Shown here: piece after piece, positions 20,826 to 31,155 of the stretch | Numbering within the stretch: position 1 is the stretch's first letter | How the letters are laid out: every line of letters begins with the position of its first letter | From: a bacterium | GTDB taxonomy: Bacteria > Patescibacteriota > Patescibacteriia > UBA1558 > S5-K13 | DNA: 41,263 nt | Assembly: GCA_029555085.1 (NCBI GenBank) | Contig: JAKPTO010000013.1 | Span: 1 to 41,263, forward strand | Direction: 5' to 3' | Position numbers and translations under genes: made by a program | The notes under the pieces: generated by a model | What the model was told of the DNA's origin: nothing | The model's database searches: none | The model's input: only the letters and a program-made list of their open reading frames with translations

Positions 20826-23189
20826 ATGCCAAGACGAAAATATAAGAGAAGGATCCAGAAAGAAACTGGACGGAATCCAGAAAAAGATATTATTTCAAAA
20901 ATAAGCCCGGAAACCAAAAAAGCAATACTGGTTTTTTGTCTTTTGATACTTGGTTTTTTGAGCTTTTTAGCACTTTTTAATTTATCTGGAAAAATAGGTC
21001 AAATTATGTTAAAAGGCATGAAATTAATTATGGGTTGGTTATATTTTTTTGTTCCTATTCTATTGTTATTTTTTGGTATTATATTTTTAAATCCAAAAAA
21101 ATATACAATTCATCTTAGGCATTATCTTGGTATTGTGTTATTCTTTTTATCAATAACTGGTTTTTTAAATTTAATAATCAGTTCAAAAGATGTATTTAAG
21201 CAAATTGCAGAAGGTCGTGGTGGCGGATATATTGGAGTTCCTTTTTATTTGGCATTTTCAAAACTTGCTGGATTTTGGGGAGCAATTGTTATTCTAGTTG
21301 GATTATTAATTATTTCTATTTTTTTAACATTTAATTTAAATTTGTCTCACCTGAGGATTGGAGAAAGAATTAGAGAATTATTAAATCCGAAACGTGAGAA
21401 AATCGATGAAGACGAAACAGATGAAACAGTTTTAAAAAGTGCAGATCAAGAAATAGAAAATAATTTTGATGACGAAGTGCAACAAAAGAGCGAAGATATA
21501 TCACCTGATAATTCTAATAAGTCAAATAAAAAATCAAAAGTATTATTTCCAACGGTTAAAAAGAAAATATACAAAGATATAAAAATTCCACTTGATTTAT
21601 TAAGTGACGAGAAAGATGTTCCTATAAGTCGTAACATAGAAGAAAGTAAAGAAATAATCAAAAGAACCTTTTCAAATTTTGGTATTAGGGTAGAAATGGG
21701 AGAGGCAAATGTTGGTCCAACCGTTACGCAGTTTACTCTAAAACCAGATGAAAACATAAAACTATCTAAAATTTTTGAATTACAAAGTAATTTAGCCCTG
21801 GCTCTTGCAGCAACACATCCACTAAGAATTGAAGCGCCGATTCCCGGAAAATCTTTAGTAGGAATAGAGGTTCCTAATAAAGTTATCTCAATAGTAAGAA
21901 TAAAAGAGGTTTTATCGGATAAGTGTTTTACAAGAAATGAGGGGCATCTTGTATTTGCTCTTGGAAAAGATGTGTCAGGAACTAATCATGTTGCGGATTT
22001 AGCAAAAATGCCACACCTTCTTATTGCTGGGTCTACAAATACCGGTAAATCAGTATGTCTTAATGTTCTTATAGTTAGCCTATTGTATAGATTAAATCCG
22101 AATGAGTTGAAATTTATAATGATTGACATGAAGAGAGTGGAATTATCACCATATAATGGAATTCCACATTTATTAACTCCAGTTATAACAAAAATCGATA
22201 AAATAGTAAATGCTCTCAAATGGTCTGTCAGTGAAATGGAAAGAAGATTGGATTTGCTTTCCAAGGTTAATAAAGTAAATATTTTTGAATACAATTCCTA
22301 TGTTTCAAAAATAGAAGATAGAATCCCTCAAATTGTAATAATAATTGATGAGTTAGCGGAGTTAATGGCTTTAGCTGGATCAGAAGTAGAAAAAGCAATT
22401 ATAAGATTGGCTCAGATGGGTAGAGCTGTTGGATTTCATTTAGTTTTAGCTACACAGCGTCCCTCAGTAAATGTAATCACTGGACTCATAAAAGCAAATA
22501 TAACATCTCGTATTGCTTTTTCTGTTGCATCTAATGTTGATTCAAGAACAATACTTGATACTTCTGGAGCAGAAAAGTTATTTGGAAGAGGTGATATGTT
22601 ATATGTGTCTTCTGAATCCTCAAAGCCACGTAGATTACAAGGAGCATTTGTATCTGGAGAAGAAAAAGAGAGGGTTATAGAATTCTTGAAAAAACAAGCA
22701 GAGCCAGATTATTTAGATGAAGTTACGGAGTTCGAAGATCGTTCTGCCGGATTTACATCTACTGGTGGTCAAGCAGATTCATTACTTGAAGAAGCAAAAA
22801 AAATAGTTGTAAAGCATGAAAAGGCCTCGTCAACATTGCTTATGCGACGACTTAGTGTGGGCTATGCAAGAGGTGCTAAAATTTTAGATCAACTTGAGGA
22901 ATGTGGTTTTGTAGGACCAGCAAATGGACCAAGACCAAGAGATGTTTTAATAACAGAAGAAGAATTTATGAGAATGGGCACTGATATTTCACAAGCGCAT
23001 GGTATTTTGCCATATTCCCAACAAGACGATAAATCATATGATGAAGACGACTTAGATGATTTATCTGAAGAAAAAGATTTTGATGAAGTATTAGATGATG
23101 AAGAAGATATAGATAATGAAGAGCTTACAGAAAACATAGAAGAAGAACAAGACGAATTTGAGGTAGATGATGACAAAACAGATGAATAA
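20826..23189 (+). CDS. ftsK: DNA translocase FtsK/SpoIIIE
   Basis: N-terminal TM helices; HLLIAGSTNTGKSVCLNVLIVSLLYR; IVIIIDELAELMALAG; C-terminal gamma wHTH RRLSVGYARGAKILDQLEECGFVGPANGPRPRDVL. Confidence 0.96.
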   Translation: MPRRKYKRRIQKETGRNPEKDIISKISPETKKAILVFCLLILGFLSFLALFNLSGKIGQIMLKGMKLIMGWLYFFVPILLLFFGIIFLNPKKYTIHLRHYLGIVLFFLSITGFLNLIISSKDVFKQIAEGRGGGYIGVPFYLAFSKLAGFWGAIVILVGLLIISIFLTFNLNLSHLRIGERIRELLNPKREKIDEDETDETVLKSADQEIENNFDDEVQQKSEDISPDNSNKSNKKSKVLFPTVKKKIYKDIKIPLDLLSDEKDVPISRNIEESKEIIKRTFSNFGIRVEMGEANVGPTVTQFTLKPDENIKLSKIFELQSNLALALAATHPLRIEAPIPGKSLVGIEVPNKVISIVRIKEVLSDKCFTRNEGHLVFALGKDVSGTNHVADLAKMPHLLIAGSTNTGKSVCLNVLIVSLLYRLNPNELKFIMIDMKRVELSPYNGIPHLLTPVITKIDKIVNALKWSVSEMERRLDLLSKVNKVNIFEYNSYVSKIEDRIPQIVIIIDELAELMALAGSEVEKAIIRLAQMGRAVGFHLVLATQRPSVNVITGLIKANITSRIAFSVASNVDSRTILDTSGAEKLFGRGDMLYVSSESSKPRRLQGAFVSGEEKERVIEFLKKQAEPDYLDEVTEFEDRSAGFTSTGGQADSLLEEAKKIVVKHEKASSTLLMRRLSVGYARGAKILDQLEECGFVGPANGPRPRDVLITEEEFMRMGTDISQAHGILPYSQQDDKSYDEDDLDDLSEEKDFDEVLDDEEDIDNEELTENIEEEQDEFEVDDDKTDE

Positions 23190-23853
23190 ATTTAAAGTTA
23201 AAAAATTAAATACTGGTTCTCTTGGGGAAAAACTTCGATTAGCAAGAGAAAGTAAAAAATTTAGTATTTCTAGTGTATCACGAGTATCTGGCATACCGGT
23301 GAAGTATTTAGAATATTTAGAGAATGAAAATTGGAAAGCATTACCAGGGGAAATTTATTTAAAAAATTTTTTAAAAAAGTATTGTAAAATTTTAGGATTA
23401 AATCAAAAACTTTGTATTGCTCAGTACGAAAAAGAAAAAAGTCTAATTCTAGAAAGGACTCCAAAAAGAATAAAAAAATTTAATTTATTTAAAAAAATTA
23501 AAGAATTTATAACACCAAGAAGGATTACTTTAATTTTAATATATTTAGGGGTAGCGTTTTTTGTTTCTTATATAGCTTTTGGGATAATGAACTATATAAA
23601 GCCACCAGAAATAAAAATTATTTACCCTGAGAAAAATTTTGTTACTATTGAAAATTCAATAGTAATTCACGGTAAAACAGAACCGGAGTCAATTTTGTTT
23701 GTAAATGATGAAGCCGTAGGCGTCTCTGAAACTGGGGATTTCTTCATTGACATTAAATTAAAACCAGGATTAAATACACTTGATATTGTTGCGCAAAAAA
23801 AACACAGTAGAAAAAATTTTGAACAAATAATTATTTATAAAAAAGATTATTAA
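23167..23853 (+). CDS. RodZ-like HTH membrane protein
   Basis: [59 protein letters not shown], one TM segment, C-terminal Ig-like region; overlaps ftsK end. Confidence 0.8.
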   Translation: MMTKQMNKFKVKKLNTGSLGEKLRLARESKKFSISSVSRVSGIPVKYLEYLENENWKALPGEIYLKNFLKKYCKILGLNQKLCIAQYEKEKSLILERTPKRIKKFNLFKKIKEFITPRRITLILIYLGVAFFVSYIAFGIMNYIKPPEIKIIYPEKNFVTIENSIVIHGKTEPESILFVNDEAVGVSETGDFFIDIKLKPGLNTLDIVAQKKHSRKNFEQIIIYKKDY

Positions 23854-23863
23854 TAGTAAATTT

Positions 23864-24895
23864 ATGGCAAAAAAAGAAAAAAGCAAGACAACTGCTATTA
23901 ACGACAAAAGAAAAGCAGCTGATCAAGCAATTGAACAAATTAGAGAAAAATTCGGTCAGGGTTCTATTATGAAAATGGGAGCAATTCAGTCTCTCGATGT
24001 TGACTCTATAAGTACAGGATGTTTGTCTTTGGACATTGCTCTTGGTGTGGGCGGTGTTCCACGCGGAAGAGTTATAGAGCTTTTTGGACCAGAATCATCC
24101 GGAAAAACAACCCTAGCACAACATATAGTTGCGGAAACACAAAAAAAGGGTGGCGTGGCTGCTTTTATAGATGTAGAGCACGCACTTGATCCGGTTTATG
24201 CAAAAAAAATAGGAATAAACATAGACGATCTAATTCTTTCTCAGCCAGACGCTGGAGAACAAGCACTTGAAATATTAGAAACCTTAATTAGATCAAACGC
24301 AATTGATGTTATTGTTGTTGATTCTGTCGCGGCCTTGGTTCCTCAAGCAGAAATTGATGGAGAAATGGGAGATCAGCAAATAGGATTGCAGGCAAGACTT
24401 ATGAGTAAGGCGCTTAGAAAAATTACTCCAATAGTTTCCAAGAGCAGGACAGTGGTAATATTTATTAATCAAATAAGGATGAAAATTGGAGTATTTTTTG
24501 GAAATCCAGAAACAACTCCAGGCGGAAAAGCTCTCAAATTTTATTCATCAGTAAGAATAGAAGTTAGAAGAGCAGCTGTTATAAAAAGAAAAGAAGAAAT
24601 AATAGGCAATCGTGTTAATTGTAAAATTGTTAAAAACAAAGTCGCAGCCCCATTTACAGATTGTCAGTTTGATATTTTATATAATGAAGGAATTTCAATG
24701 GCTGGCGACATTCTCGATGTTGGAATGAAATATAATATTTTAAGCAAAACTGGAAACACTGTTTTTTTTGGAAAAACAAAATTAGGAGTCGGAAGAGAAG
24801 ATACTAGATTATTTATTAAGAACAACAAAGACATTGCAAATCAAATCAGGGAAGAGGTTTTGAAAAAAGTTAAAGAACAACGAGAATTAGAATAA
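23864..24895 (+). CDS. recA: Recombinase RecA
   Basis: [61 protein letters not shown]. Confidence 0.98.
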   Translation: MAKKEKSKTTAINDKRKAADQAIEQIREKFGQGSIMKMGAIQSLDVDSISTGCLSLDIALGVGGVPRGRVIELFGPESSGKTTLAQHIVAETQKKGGVAAFIDVEHALDPVYAKKIGINIDDLILSQPDAGEQALEILETLIRSNAIDVIVVDSVAALVPQAEIDGEMGDQQIGLQARLMSKALRKITPIVSKSRTVVIFINQIRMKIGVFFGNPETTPGGKALKFYSSVRIEVRRAAVIKRKEEIIGNRVNCKIVKNKVAAPFTDCQFDILYNEGISMAGDILDVGMKYNILSKTGNTVFFGKTKLGVGREDTRLFIKNNKDIANQIREEVLKKVKEQRELE

Positions 24896-24932
24896 TTTAC
24901 CTTTATTTAGATTTCAGAGGATATAAATATAA

Positions 24933-26357
24933 ATGTCTCAAGCTAAAAAAATAGCGTATAATTCAATAGTACAAATCATCGGAAAGGGAATAAATGTATT
25001 GCTTGGTGTTTTGGCTGTATCGTGCTTAACAAGATATTTAGAACCAGCTGGATTTGGAATGTATACAACGGTTCTTACATTTCTACAAATTGTTTTTATA
25101 TTTTTGGATTTTGGTTTATATATAATTTTACTTCAGGAATTATCAAAAGAAGATATAGATAAAAATAGCGCCTTTAATAATATAGTAAGTTTAAGAATTG
25201 TATCTGGACTCTCTGTTTTTATTATAGCGCCGGTATTAGGATTGTTTTTTCCATATCCAGCAATTGTTAAATGGGGGATATTTTTAACATCGCTTACTTT
25301 TTATCTAAATGGAATTGTTCAGGTTTATTCAGCTGTGCTTCAGAAGGAAATGAAAATGCATAAATTTGTATTATCTGAAACAATTTCAAAAATAATTTTT
25401 CTTGGACTTATAATATTTTTTGTAAAAATAAAAGCAGGGCTAATACCAATACTTCTTGCAAATAACATTCATGCCATTATATTTTTTATGATGATGCATT
25501 TTTATGTTTCTAAATATTTTAAATATAAATGGGCTTTTGATGTTTTATATATAAAAGAAGTTCTTCGTATGTGTTGGCCAATTGCAGTCACAACAATTTT
25601 GAACTTAATATATTTTAAGGCAGACACATTAATTTTATCTTTATACAGATCTCAGGCAGATGTAGGACTCTATAGCGCGCCATATAAAGTTTTAGAAGTA
25701 ATAACAACTTTGCCACACATGATTCTTGGATTAGTATTGCCAACATTTGTTTTGCACTTTACTTCAAAGAAAAAACAGGAACTTCACAATTCTATACAGA
25801 AAGTTTTTGATGCGTTTGTGGTATTTACTTTTCTACTTGTTTTTGTTTTTACAATTGAAGCATCTGGAATAATAAAATTTATTGCCGGAGCTGATTATGG
25901 CGCTTCGGTTCCACTTTTGAAAATTTTAATTTGGCCAGCTATTATAATATATTTTAGCAACTTGTTTAATTATGCGATAATCGCAATTGGAAAACAAAAG
26001 CAGACAATTGGATATTTTTTAATATGCGCGGTTTTAGGATTTGCGGGGTATTTAATATTTATACCAATTTATGGTTATTATGGCGCGGCCTACATGACAT
26101 TATTTATAGAATTATTAATAGCTGTGTTTTCATATTGTTTACTTAGAAAAAACATTGATTTTAAATTAAATTTCAAAACCCTCTTTAAGGTTTTAATTAT
26201 ATCAATTTTGTCTCATTTTATTCTTTATATTATAAAGTTACCATTTTTAATACATACTATCTTGGCATGTTTTATATACATTTTTTTAATAATAATTTTC
26301 AAAGTAGTTCCGATTGATTTTATAAAAGAATTATTAAACATGAAAAAAAATGTTTGA
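24933..26357 (+). CDS. Polysaccharide flippase (Wzx/MATE-like oligosaccharide exporter)
   Basis: AKKIAYNSIVQIIGKGINVLLGVLAVSCLTRYLEPAGFGMYTTVLTFLQIVFIFLDFGL; polytopic. Confidence 0.88.
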   Translation: MSQAKKIAYNSIVQIIGKGINVLLGVLAVSCLTRYLEPAGFGMYTTVLTFLQIVFIFLDFGLYIILLQELSKEDIDKNSAFNNIVSLRIVSGLSVFIIAPVLGLFFPYPAIVKWGIFLTSLTFYLNGIVQVYSAVLQKEMKMHKFVLSETISKIIFLGLIIFFVKIKAGLIPILLANNIHAIIFFMMMHFYVSKYFKYKWAFDVLYIKEVLRMCWPIAVTTILNLIYFKADTLILSLYRSQADVGLYSAPYKVLEVITTLPHMILGLVLPTFVLHFTSKKKQELHNSIQKVFDAFVVFTFLLVFVFTIEASGIIKFIAGADYGASVPLLKILIWPAIIIYFSNLFNYAIIAIGKQKQTIGYFLICAVLGFAGYLIFIPIYGYYGAAYMTLFIELLIAVFSYCLLRKNIDFKLNFKTLFKVLIISILSHFILYIIKLPFLIHTILACFIYIFLIIIFKVVPIDFIKELLNMKKNV

Positions 26358-27666
26358 GTTAATATTATTATTTTCAATTTTATTTTTTATTTTTTCGTGG
26401 AGAAATTTTGAGCTATCTCTTTATAGTGTATTTTTACTTCTTCCTACATACAGAATTCAATTTAATATTTTTAATTTACCATTTAATTTATTGTCTTTAA
26501 TAATTTGGATAGTTGTTCTAGTTTTTTTTATAAAAAATATTAAAAAAATTCCAAATATTTTTAAAGATTTTAAAACTAAAATAAAATCTCCGAATATTTT
26601 TTCACCATTTAGATTGCCAATTATTTTAATATTAATTTCGTCTTATATTGCTATATTTTTTTCAAGTAAAACCGTAAAAGCGTTTGGAATTTTTAAATCA
26701 TATTTTTTAGAAAGCCTATTTTTGTTTGTGATTTTGGTTTTTACTATTAGAACAAAAAGTCAGTTTAAAAAAATTATATATTCGTTGGGAATTTTAAGTA
26801 TTTTAATTTTCTTTTTGGGATTATATCAGAAATTGACAGGTGATTTTGTTTACAACACAACAAATATAATAGAATCAAGTAGAATCACAACATTTTTTGG
26901 TTATCCAAACGCAAATGGATTAATTTTATTACCAATATTTTTCTTAACCCTTTTAAATTTATTTGAAGACAAAAAAATATATTTAAAAATATTTAATATT
27001 TTAGTTTTGGTTTTATCAGTTATCACAATTTTTTGGGCAAAATCAGAAAGCGCTATTGTTGCTATAATTGCAGGAATTTTAATATCTATAAGTTTTAAAC
27101 TATTTAATAATAAAAAGTTTTTTATATTTGTTTCTTCTTGTGTGATAATAGTTGCGTTTATATTCCCATTTACTATAAGAGCGCCTTATAAAATTGATGA
27201 ACCCGGAACAAAAGTTTATTCAGTACAAGAAAAATTATTGTTAAAAGATTTGTCAGGACAAGTCAGGCGACAAATGTGGAAAGAAACAATTGATTTTATA
27301 AAAGATAATCCAATTACTGGCGCTGGGCTTGTTTCTTATCAAGACAAAGTTGCGAGCTATCATAAATTTAATTATATAGAAATATTTTTATATCCACATA
27401 ATATATTTTTAAATTTTTGGGTAACTCTGGGATTATTAGGAGTGATTAGCTTTTTTTGGCTTATAATAGCCGTTTTTAGAGTGTGTATTAAAAGTTATTT
27501 TAATTCTTCAAAAGAGCAAATTTTTATACTTCTTACAATGTTAGTCACAATAATTCAGGGAATAGTCGAGGTTCCGTATTTTAAAAATGATTTAAGTATT
27601 ATTTGGTGGCTAATTATTTTAGGCGCTATTTTATTTAAAAAAGAATCATTTGGGAAATCATACTAA
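26350..27666 (+). CDS. O-antigen ligase-like membrane protein
   Basis: Polytopic; ITTFFGYPNANGLILLPIFF; TIDFIKDNPITGAGLVSYQDKV; YPHNIFLNFWVTLGLLGVI. Confidence 0.85.
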   Translation: MFELILLFSILFFIFSWRNFELSLYSVFLLLPTYRIQFNIFNLPFNLLSLIIWIVVLVFFIKNIKKIPNIFKDFKTKIKSPNIFSPFRLPIILILISSYIAIFFSSKTVKAFGIFKSYFLESLFLFVILVFTIRTKSQFKKIIYSLGILSILIFFLGLYQKLTGDFVYNTTNIIESSRITTFFGYPNANGLILLPIFFLTLLNLFEDKKIYLKIFNILVLVLSVITIFWAKSESAIVAIIAGILISISFKLFNNKKFFIFVSSCVIIVAFIFPFTIRAPYKIDEPGTKVYSVQEKLLLKDLSGQVRRQMWKETIDFIKDNPITGAGLVSYQDKVASYHKFNYIEIFLYPHNIFLNFWVTLGLLGVISFFWLIIAVFRVCIKSYFNSSKEQIFILLTMLVTIIQGIVEVPYFKNDLSIIWWLIILGAILFKKESFGKSY

Positions 27667-27706
27667 TATCTGCTATAATAGAAATATAAACATTGATTAA
27701 ACAATA

Positions 27707-29917
27707 ATGAAAAAAATAATATTTTTTATATTTTTATTTATCCTTGTAACATTTTTTGCTTCACCTGTTTTTTCGCAGGACTATGATTCTGATTTTAATA
27801 AAAACAATATCATTTCCGATTATCAGATGTTTGACTACAATTCAATGAATCAAACTCAGATTCAGCAATTTTTACAAAGCAAGAATTCTTATTTAGCAAA
27901 TTATTCGACAGAAGATTTTGAGGGTATTGTGAAACCAGCTTCGCAGATTATTTATGAGGCAGCATTGCGTTATAGAGTTAATCCAAAATACATTTTAGTT
28001 ACACTTCAAAAAGAACAAAGCTTGATTCAGTGGGAAGGTACTCCTCCACAGAAAAGATTGGACTGGGCTTGTGGATATGGAGTGTGTGATTCTTGTTCTA
28101 TGGCGGATGAAAAAATTCAAAAATACAAAGGATTTGGAAAACAAATTGATAACACAGCTGGAGCAATGAGGTTTTATTATGACAACGCAAATGTTTATGG
28201 TTTTATAAAAAAATCAAATACTCAAATTGAAATAGATGGAGAAGTTTTGGTTCCCATTAATCAAGCGACTGCAAATTTATACACATATACTCCTCACATA
28301 AGAGGCAATTATACTTTTTGGAGAGTTTGGCAGAGGTATTTTGGAGATCCACTTTCAGGTAGTAGAGAATCTATTGCGAGTATTTCAACAGAGTATATGT
28401 TACAAATAATTGGTTCAGCTGAAAGCGAAGTATCAGCAAAAGAGGGAGAATTAGCTTCATATTGGGTTGAATATTTAAATATTGGAACGGCAACATGGAC
28501 AAATGAAGATTTAAAAAAATTATATTTAATAGACACAAAATACAAAACAAAGATTCCAATAATTTCAAAGACCTCTACATTTACAGCGGATGATGCAACA
28601 AGAAGCGATATAAAAGTTTATTCACAGAGACAGTCAGTTGCTCCAGGAGAAGTACTAAGAATTACTGTAACAGAGCCATCAACCTATGAAGGAATAAAAT
28701 CATATTCTTACATGTTGGTTTATGATGGTCGTGGTTGGTTTACTGATAGTGATATTAATTTTAATGTGAAAACTCAATTTAGATACGAGGGATCTTATCA
28801 GGGAGGAGTTCCAGAACAAATGGAGCCATTAAAAAAATATACAATGAAAATAAAATATAAAAATACAGGAATTTCAACATGGACAAAAGCTGATGTAAAA
28901 ATGAAATATATAACTCCAGACGGCAAAGAAGGTTATGCATCCATGGTTCAATCATCAGTTTCGCCAAACAAAACAGCAGAATTTATTATAACAGATACTC
29001 CAAAAAGCGTTGGGGCGAGAGCTTATGAATTTTCTTTGTATAAGCAGGTTGATAAAACAAAAATGAATAAATTTCCATCAGGAGATTATAAAGCAAATAC
29101 AAATGTTTCTGTAAAATTAGGCGCGCAACTCATAAGTCATGATATTCCCAAAACAATGCTACCGAGCGAAACAAAAACTATTACAGTAAAATTTAAAAAT
29201 GCCGGAACCGAAAAGTGGGACAAAAATTTGGTTCTTCGTGCTTATGATAAAATTAGTCCATTTACAAGAAGTATTTTTAAAGGAAGTGATTGGGAATCAT
29301 CTTATGCTGTAAAAACCATAAAAGGAACAGTTAATTCAGGAGAAGAATATATTGCTACTTTTGATATAAAAGCCCCTAAAAAAGTTGGCAAGTATCCATT
29401 TTATTTACAATTAGAGTGGGGTAAGGGTTATAAAGAAATTATAATTGACGATGTAATGTCAAAGAAATTTATAATTGATGTTACAAAGGAATCTGTCGCT
29501 ACACAAACAAATAGCGCAAATACACAATCAGACAGCACAAAAACAAAATTAGCTCAAGGAATTAGTATTGATCGTCCTTTGACAATGAGTCCAGGAGAAG
29601 CAAGAACAGTGACTCTAATTTTGAAGAATTCCGGAACTGAAAAGTGGGATTATCGTTATGTTCTTCGTGGATACAAAACATTGAATCCGTTTTCTGGAAG
29701 TAATTTTCGTGATTCATCTTGGATATCTGCAATGGCAATTGATAAAGTAAGGGCTACTGTAAATCCGGGAGAAAAATATGCTTTTACTTTTAAGATAAAA
29801 GCACCAACAACCCCAGGTATGTATAAATTATATTTGCAATTTGAATATGGCTCTAAGTATGAGGAAATTGCAATTGATGGAGAGGAAACAAAAGAGTACC
29901 CTATTGAAGTGAAATAA
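27707..29917 (+). CDS. Secreted protein: lysozyme-like/hemagglutinin-type domain plus tandem NBR1-like (Trp-rich) Ig-like domains
   Basis: Signal peptide; YRVNPKYILVTLQKEQSLIQ...DNTAGAMRFYYDNANVYGF; repeats MLPSETKTITVKFKNAGTEKWDKN and MSPGEARTVTLILKNSGTEKWDYR. Confidence 0.75.
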   Translation: MKKIIFFIFLFILVTFFASPVFSQDYDSDFNKNNIISDYQMFDYNSMNQTQIQQFLQSKNSYLANYSTEDFEGIVKPASQIIYEAALRYRVNPKYILVTLQKEQSLIQWEGTPPQKRLDWACGYGVCDSCSMADEKIQKYKGFGKQIDNTAGAMRFYYDNANVYGFIKKSNTQIEIDGEVLVPINQATANLYTYTPHIRGNYTFWRVWQRYFGDPLSGSRESIASISTEYMLQIIGSAESEVSAKEGELASYWVEYLNIGTATWTNEDLKKLYLIDTKYKTKIPIISKTSTFTADDATRSDIKVYSQRQSVAPGEVLRITVTEPSTYEGIKSYSYMLVYDGRGWFTDSDINFNVKTQFRYEGSYQGGVPEQMEPLKKYTMKIKYKNTGISTWTKADVKMKYITPDGKEGYASMVQSSVSPNKTAEFIITDTPKSVGARAYEFSLYKQVDKTKMNKFPSGDYKANTNVSVKLGAQLISHDIPKTMLPSETKTITVKFKNAGTEKWDKNLVLRAYDKISPFTRSIFKGSDWESSYAVKTIKGTVNSGEEYIATFDIKAPKKVGKYPFYLQLEWGKGYKEIIIDDVMSKKFIIDVTKESVATQTNSANTQSDSTKTKLAQGISIDRPLTMSPGEARTVTLILKNSGTEKWDYRYVLRGYKTLNPFSGSNFRDSSWISAMAIDKVRATVNPGEKYAFTFKIKAPTTPGMYKLYLQFEYGSKYEEIAIDGEETKEYPIEVK

Positions 29918-29937
29918 TTTTTTATTAAAATTATGTT

Positions 29938-30990
29938 ATGAGAGAGAAGACACATTATGAAAATATCGTAGGGGGTACGGAAGCAGAAAAGAAAAAAGCA
30001 AGAGAAGAACTTCAGAAATTTTTTGATGGCGACGGTGGATTTTTTAAATACGAAATTGAAAAGTCTCCAGAAGATTTAGAAATAATAAAAAAAACAGAAT
30101 CAATTGTTGATAAAATAATTTCTCAATATGGAGGGGATATTAGAAAACTTCCATTGGATAATATACACATTTTAAAAGAAGGGAGCGTTGACCAAATGAC
30201 GGACGGAGAATTGGCGGTGGGTCTGCATAAGCCACTTTGTTTGCACATTGGCATAGAGAAGCAAAAATCAAAATTAGTATTTGCAAGCTTTGTAGCACAC
30301 GAATTATTTCATTTAAAATCTTATAAATCTGCTAGAGTCGGTAATTCAGGAGAAGATGTGCGTCTTTATAGAAGCGGATTTTCAATGGTGGATAAAAAGG
30401 ACACTTCAAAAGAGTGTGGAGCCGAGATAGAGTATTTTTCAAAATTAGAAGAAGCAATTGTATCAGAATGTGTAAAAAAATTTTTGGAAGAAATTGAAAA
30501 AGAAGATCTTTTTATGGATGAAATTAATGCAATAAACAAGATAAAGAATTGGGTAGCTGGATTTTGTATAAAAAATGGTAAAACCCCAGATCAGGTTAAG
30601 GAGTTGATTATTGAAGAAGTAAAGTATATAGATGATCCACAAAGTATAGTCAATTCTGTAATTTCTTTTTCTAGGAAAGAATCAGAGAGACAAGCGTATG
30701 CAGCCGGCATATTCAGTGCTTATTTAGAAGAAAATGGTGTTGAGTTTTTAGAAAGAAGAAATGAAAGAATAATGCTATATAAATTGTTAGATTATTTAGT
30801 TAAAAATTCAAATGGAAGATTTAAAGATAGGGACGAAATTTTTGATGAATTTGCAAGAGCTAATTTTTCTGGGAATTATTTAAAGATAGCAAGAATTATT
30901 GAAAGTATTTTAGGTAGTGGTTCTTTTAGAAAACTAGCAGAAGATTTTAGCAATGTTAATCAAGAAGAATATTCATTGGATGCTAAATAA
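29938..30990 (+). CDS. Putative zinc-metallopeptidase-like protein (HExxH)
   Basis: FVAHELFHLKSYKS; otherwise unrecognised. Confidence 0.6.
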   Translation: MREKTHYENIVGGTEAEKKKAREELQKFFDGDGGFFKYEIEKSPEDLEIIKKTESIVDKIISQYGGDIRKLPLDNIHILKEGSVDQMTDGELAVGLHKPLCLHIGIEKQKSKLVFASFVAHELFHLKSYKSARVGNSGEDVRLYRSGFSMVDKKDTSKECGAEIEYFSKLEEAIVSECVKKFLEEIEKEDLFMDEINAINKIKNWVAGFCIKNGKTPDQVKELIIEEVKYIDDPQSIVNSVISFSRKESERQAYAAGIFSAYLEENGVEFLERRNERIMLYKLLDYLVKNSNGRFKDRDEIFDEFARANFSGNYLKIARIIESILGSGSFRKLAEDFSNVNQEEYSLDAK

Positions 30991-30996
30991 TTTTTT

Positions 30997-31086
30997 GGAG
31001 AGTTGCCAGAGTGGTTGAATGGGACGCTCTCGAAAAGCGTTGTCTCGTTTACGGGACCGGGAGTTCGAATCTCTCACTCTCCGCCA
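30997..31086 (+). tRNA. tRNA-Ser(CGA), CCA encoded
   Basis: ggagagt...actctccgcca; anticodon loop ctcgaaa; long variable arm. Confidence 0.93.
31041..31085 (+). repeat. att-like direct repeat, copy 1 (variable arm to acceptor of tRNA-Ser)
   Basis: tgtctcgtttacgggaccgggagttcgaatctctcactctccgcc; 44/45 identical to 32792-32836. Confidence 0.9.
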
Positions 31087-31155
31087 AGTTTCACTTTTTG
31101 CGATAATGAAGATGGATTAAGTTTATTTAAATATTTTTAATTAATTTAAAAACAC

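Noticed and set aside
743-24895. Possible UGA recoding (as in Gracilibacteria/SR1)
   Set aside because: Core genes (nusA, dnaA, rpoB, rpoC, recA) read full length under the standard code with no in-frame UGA needed.
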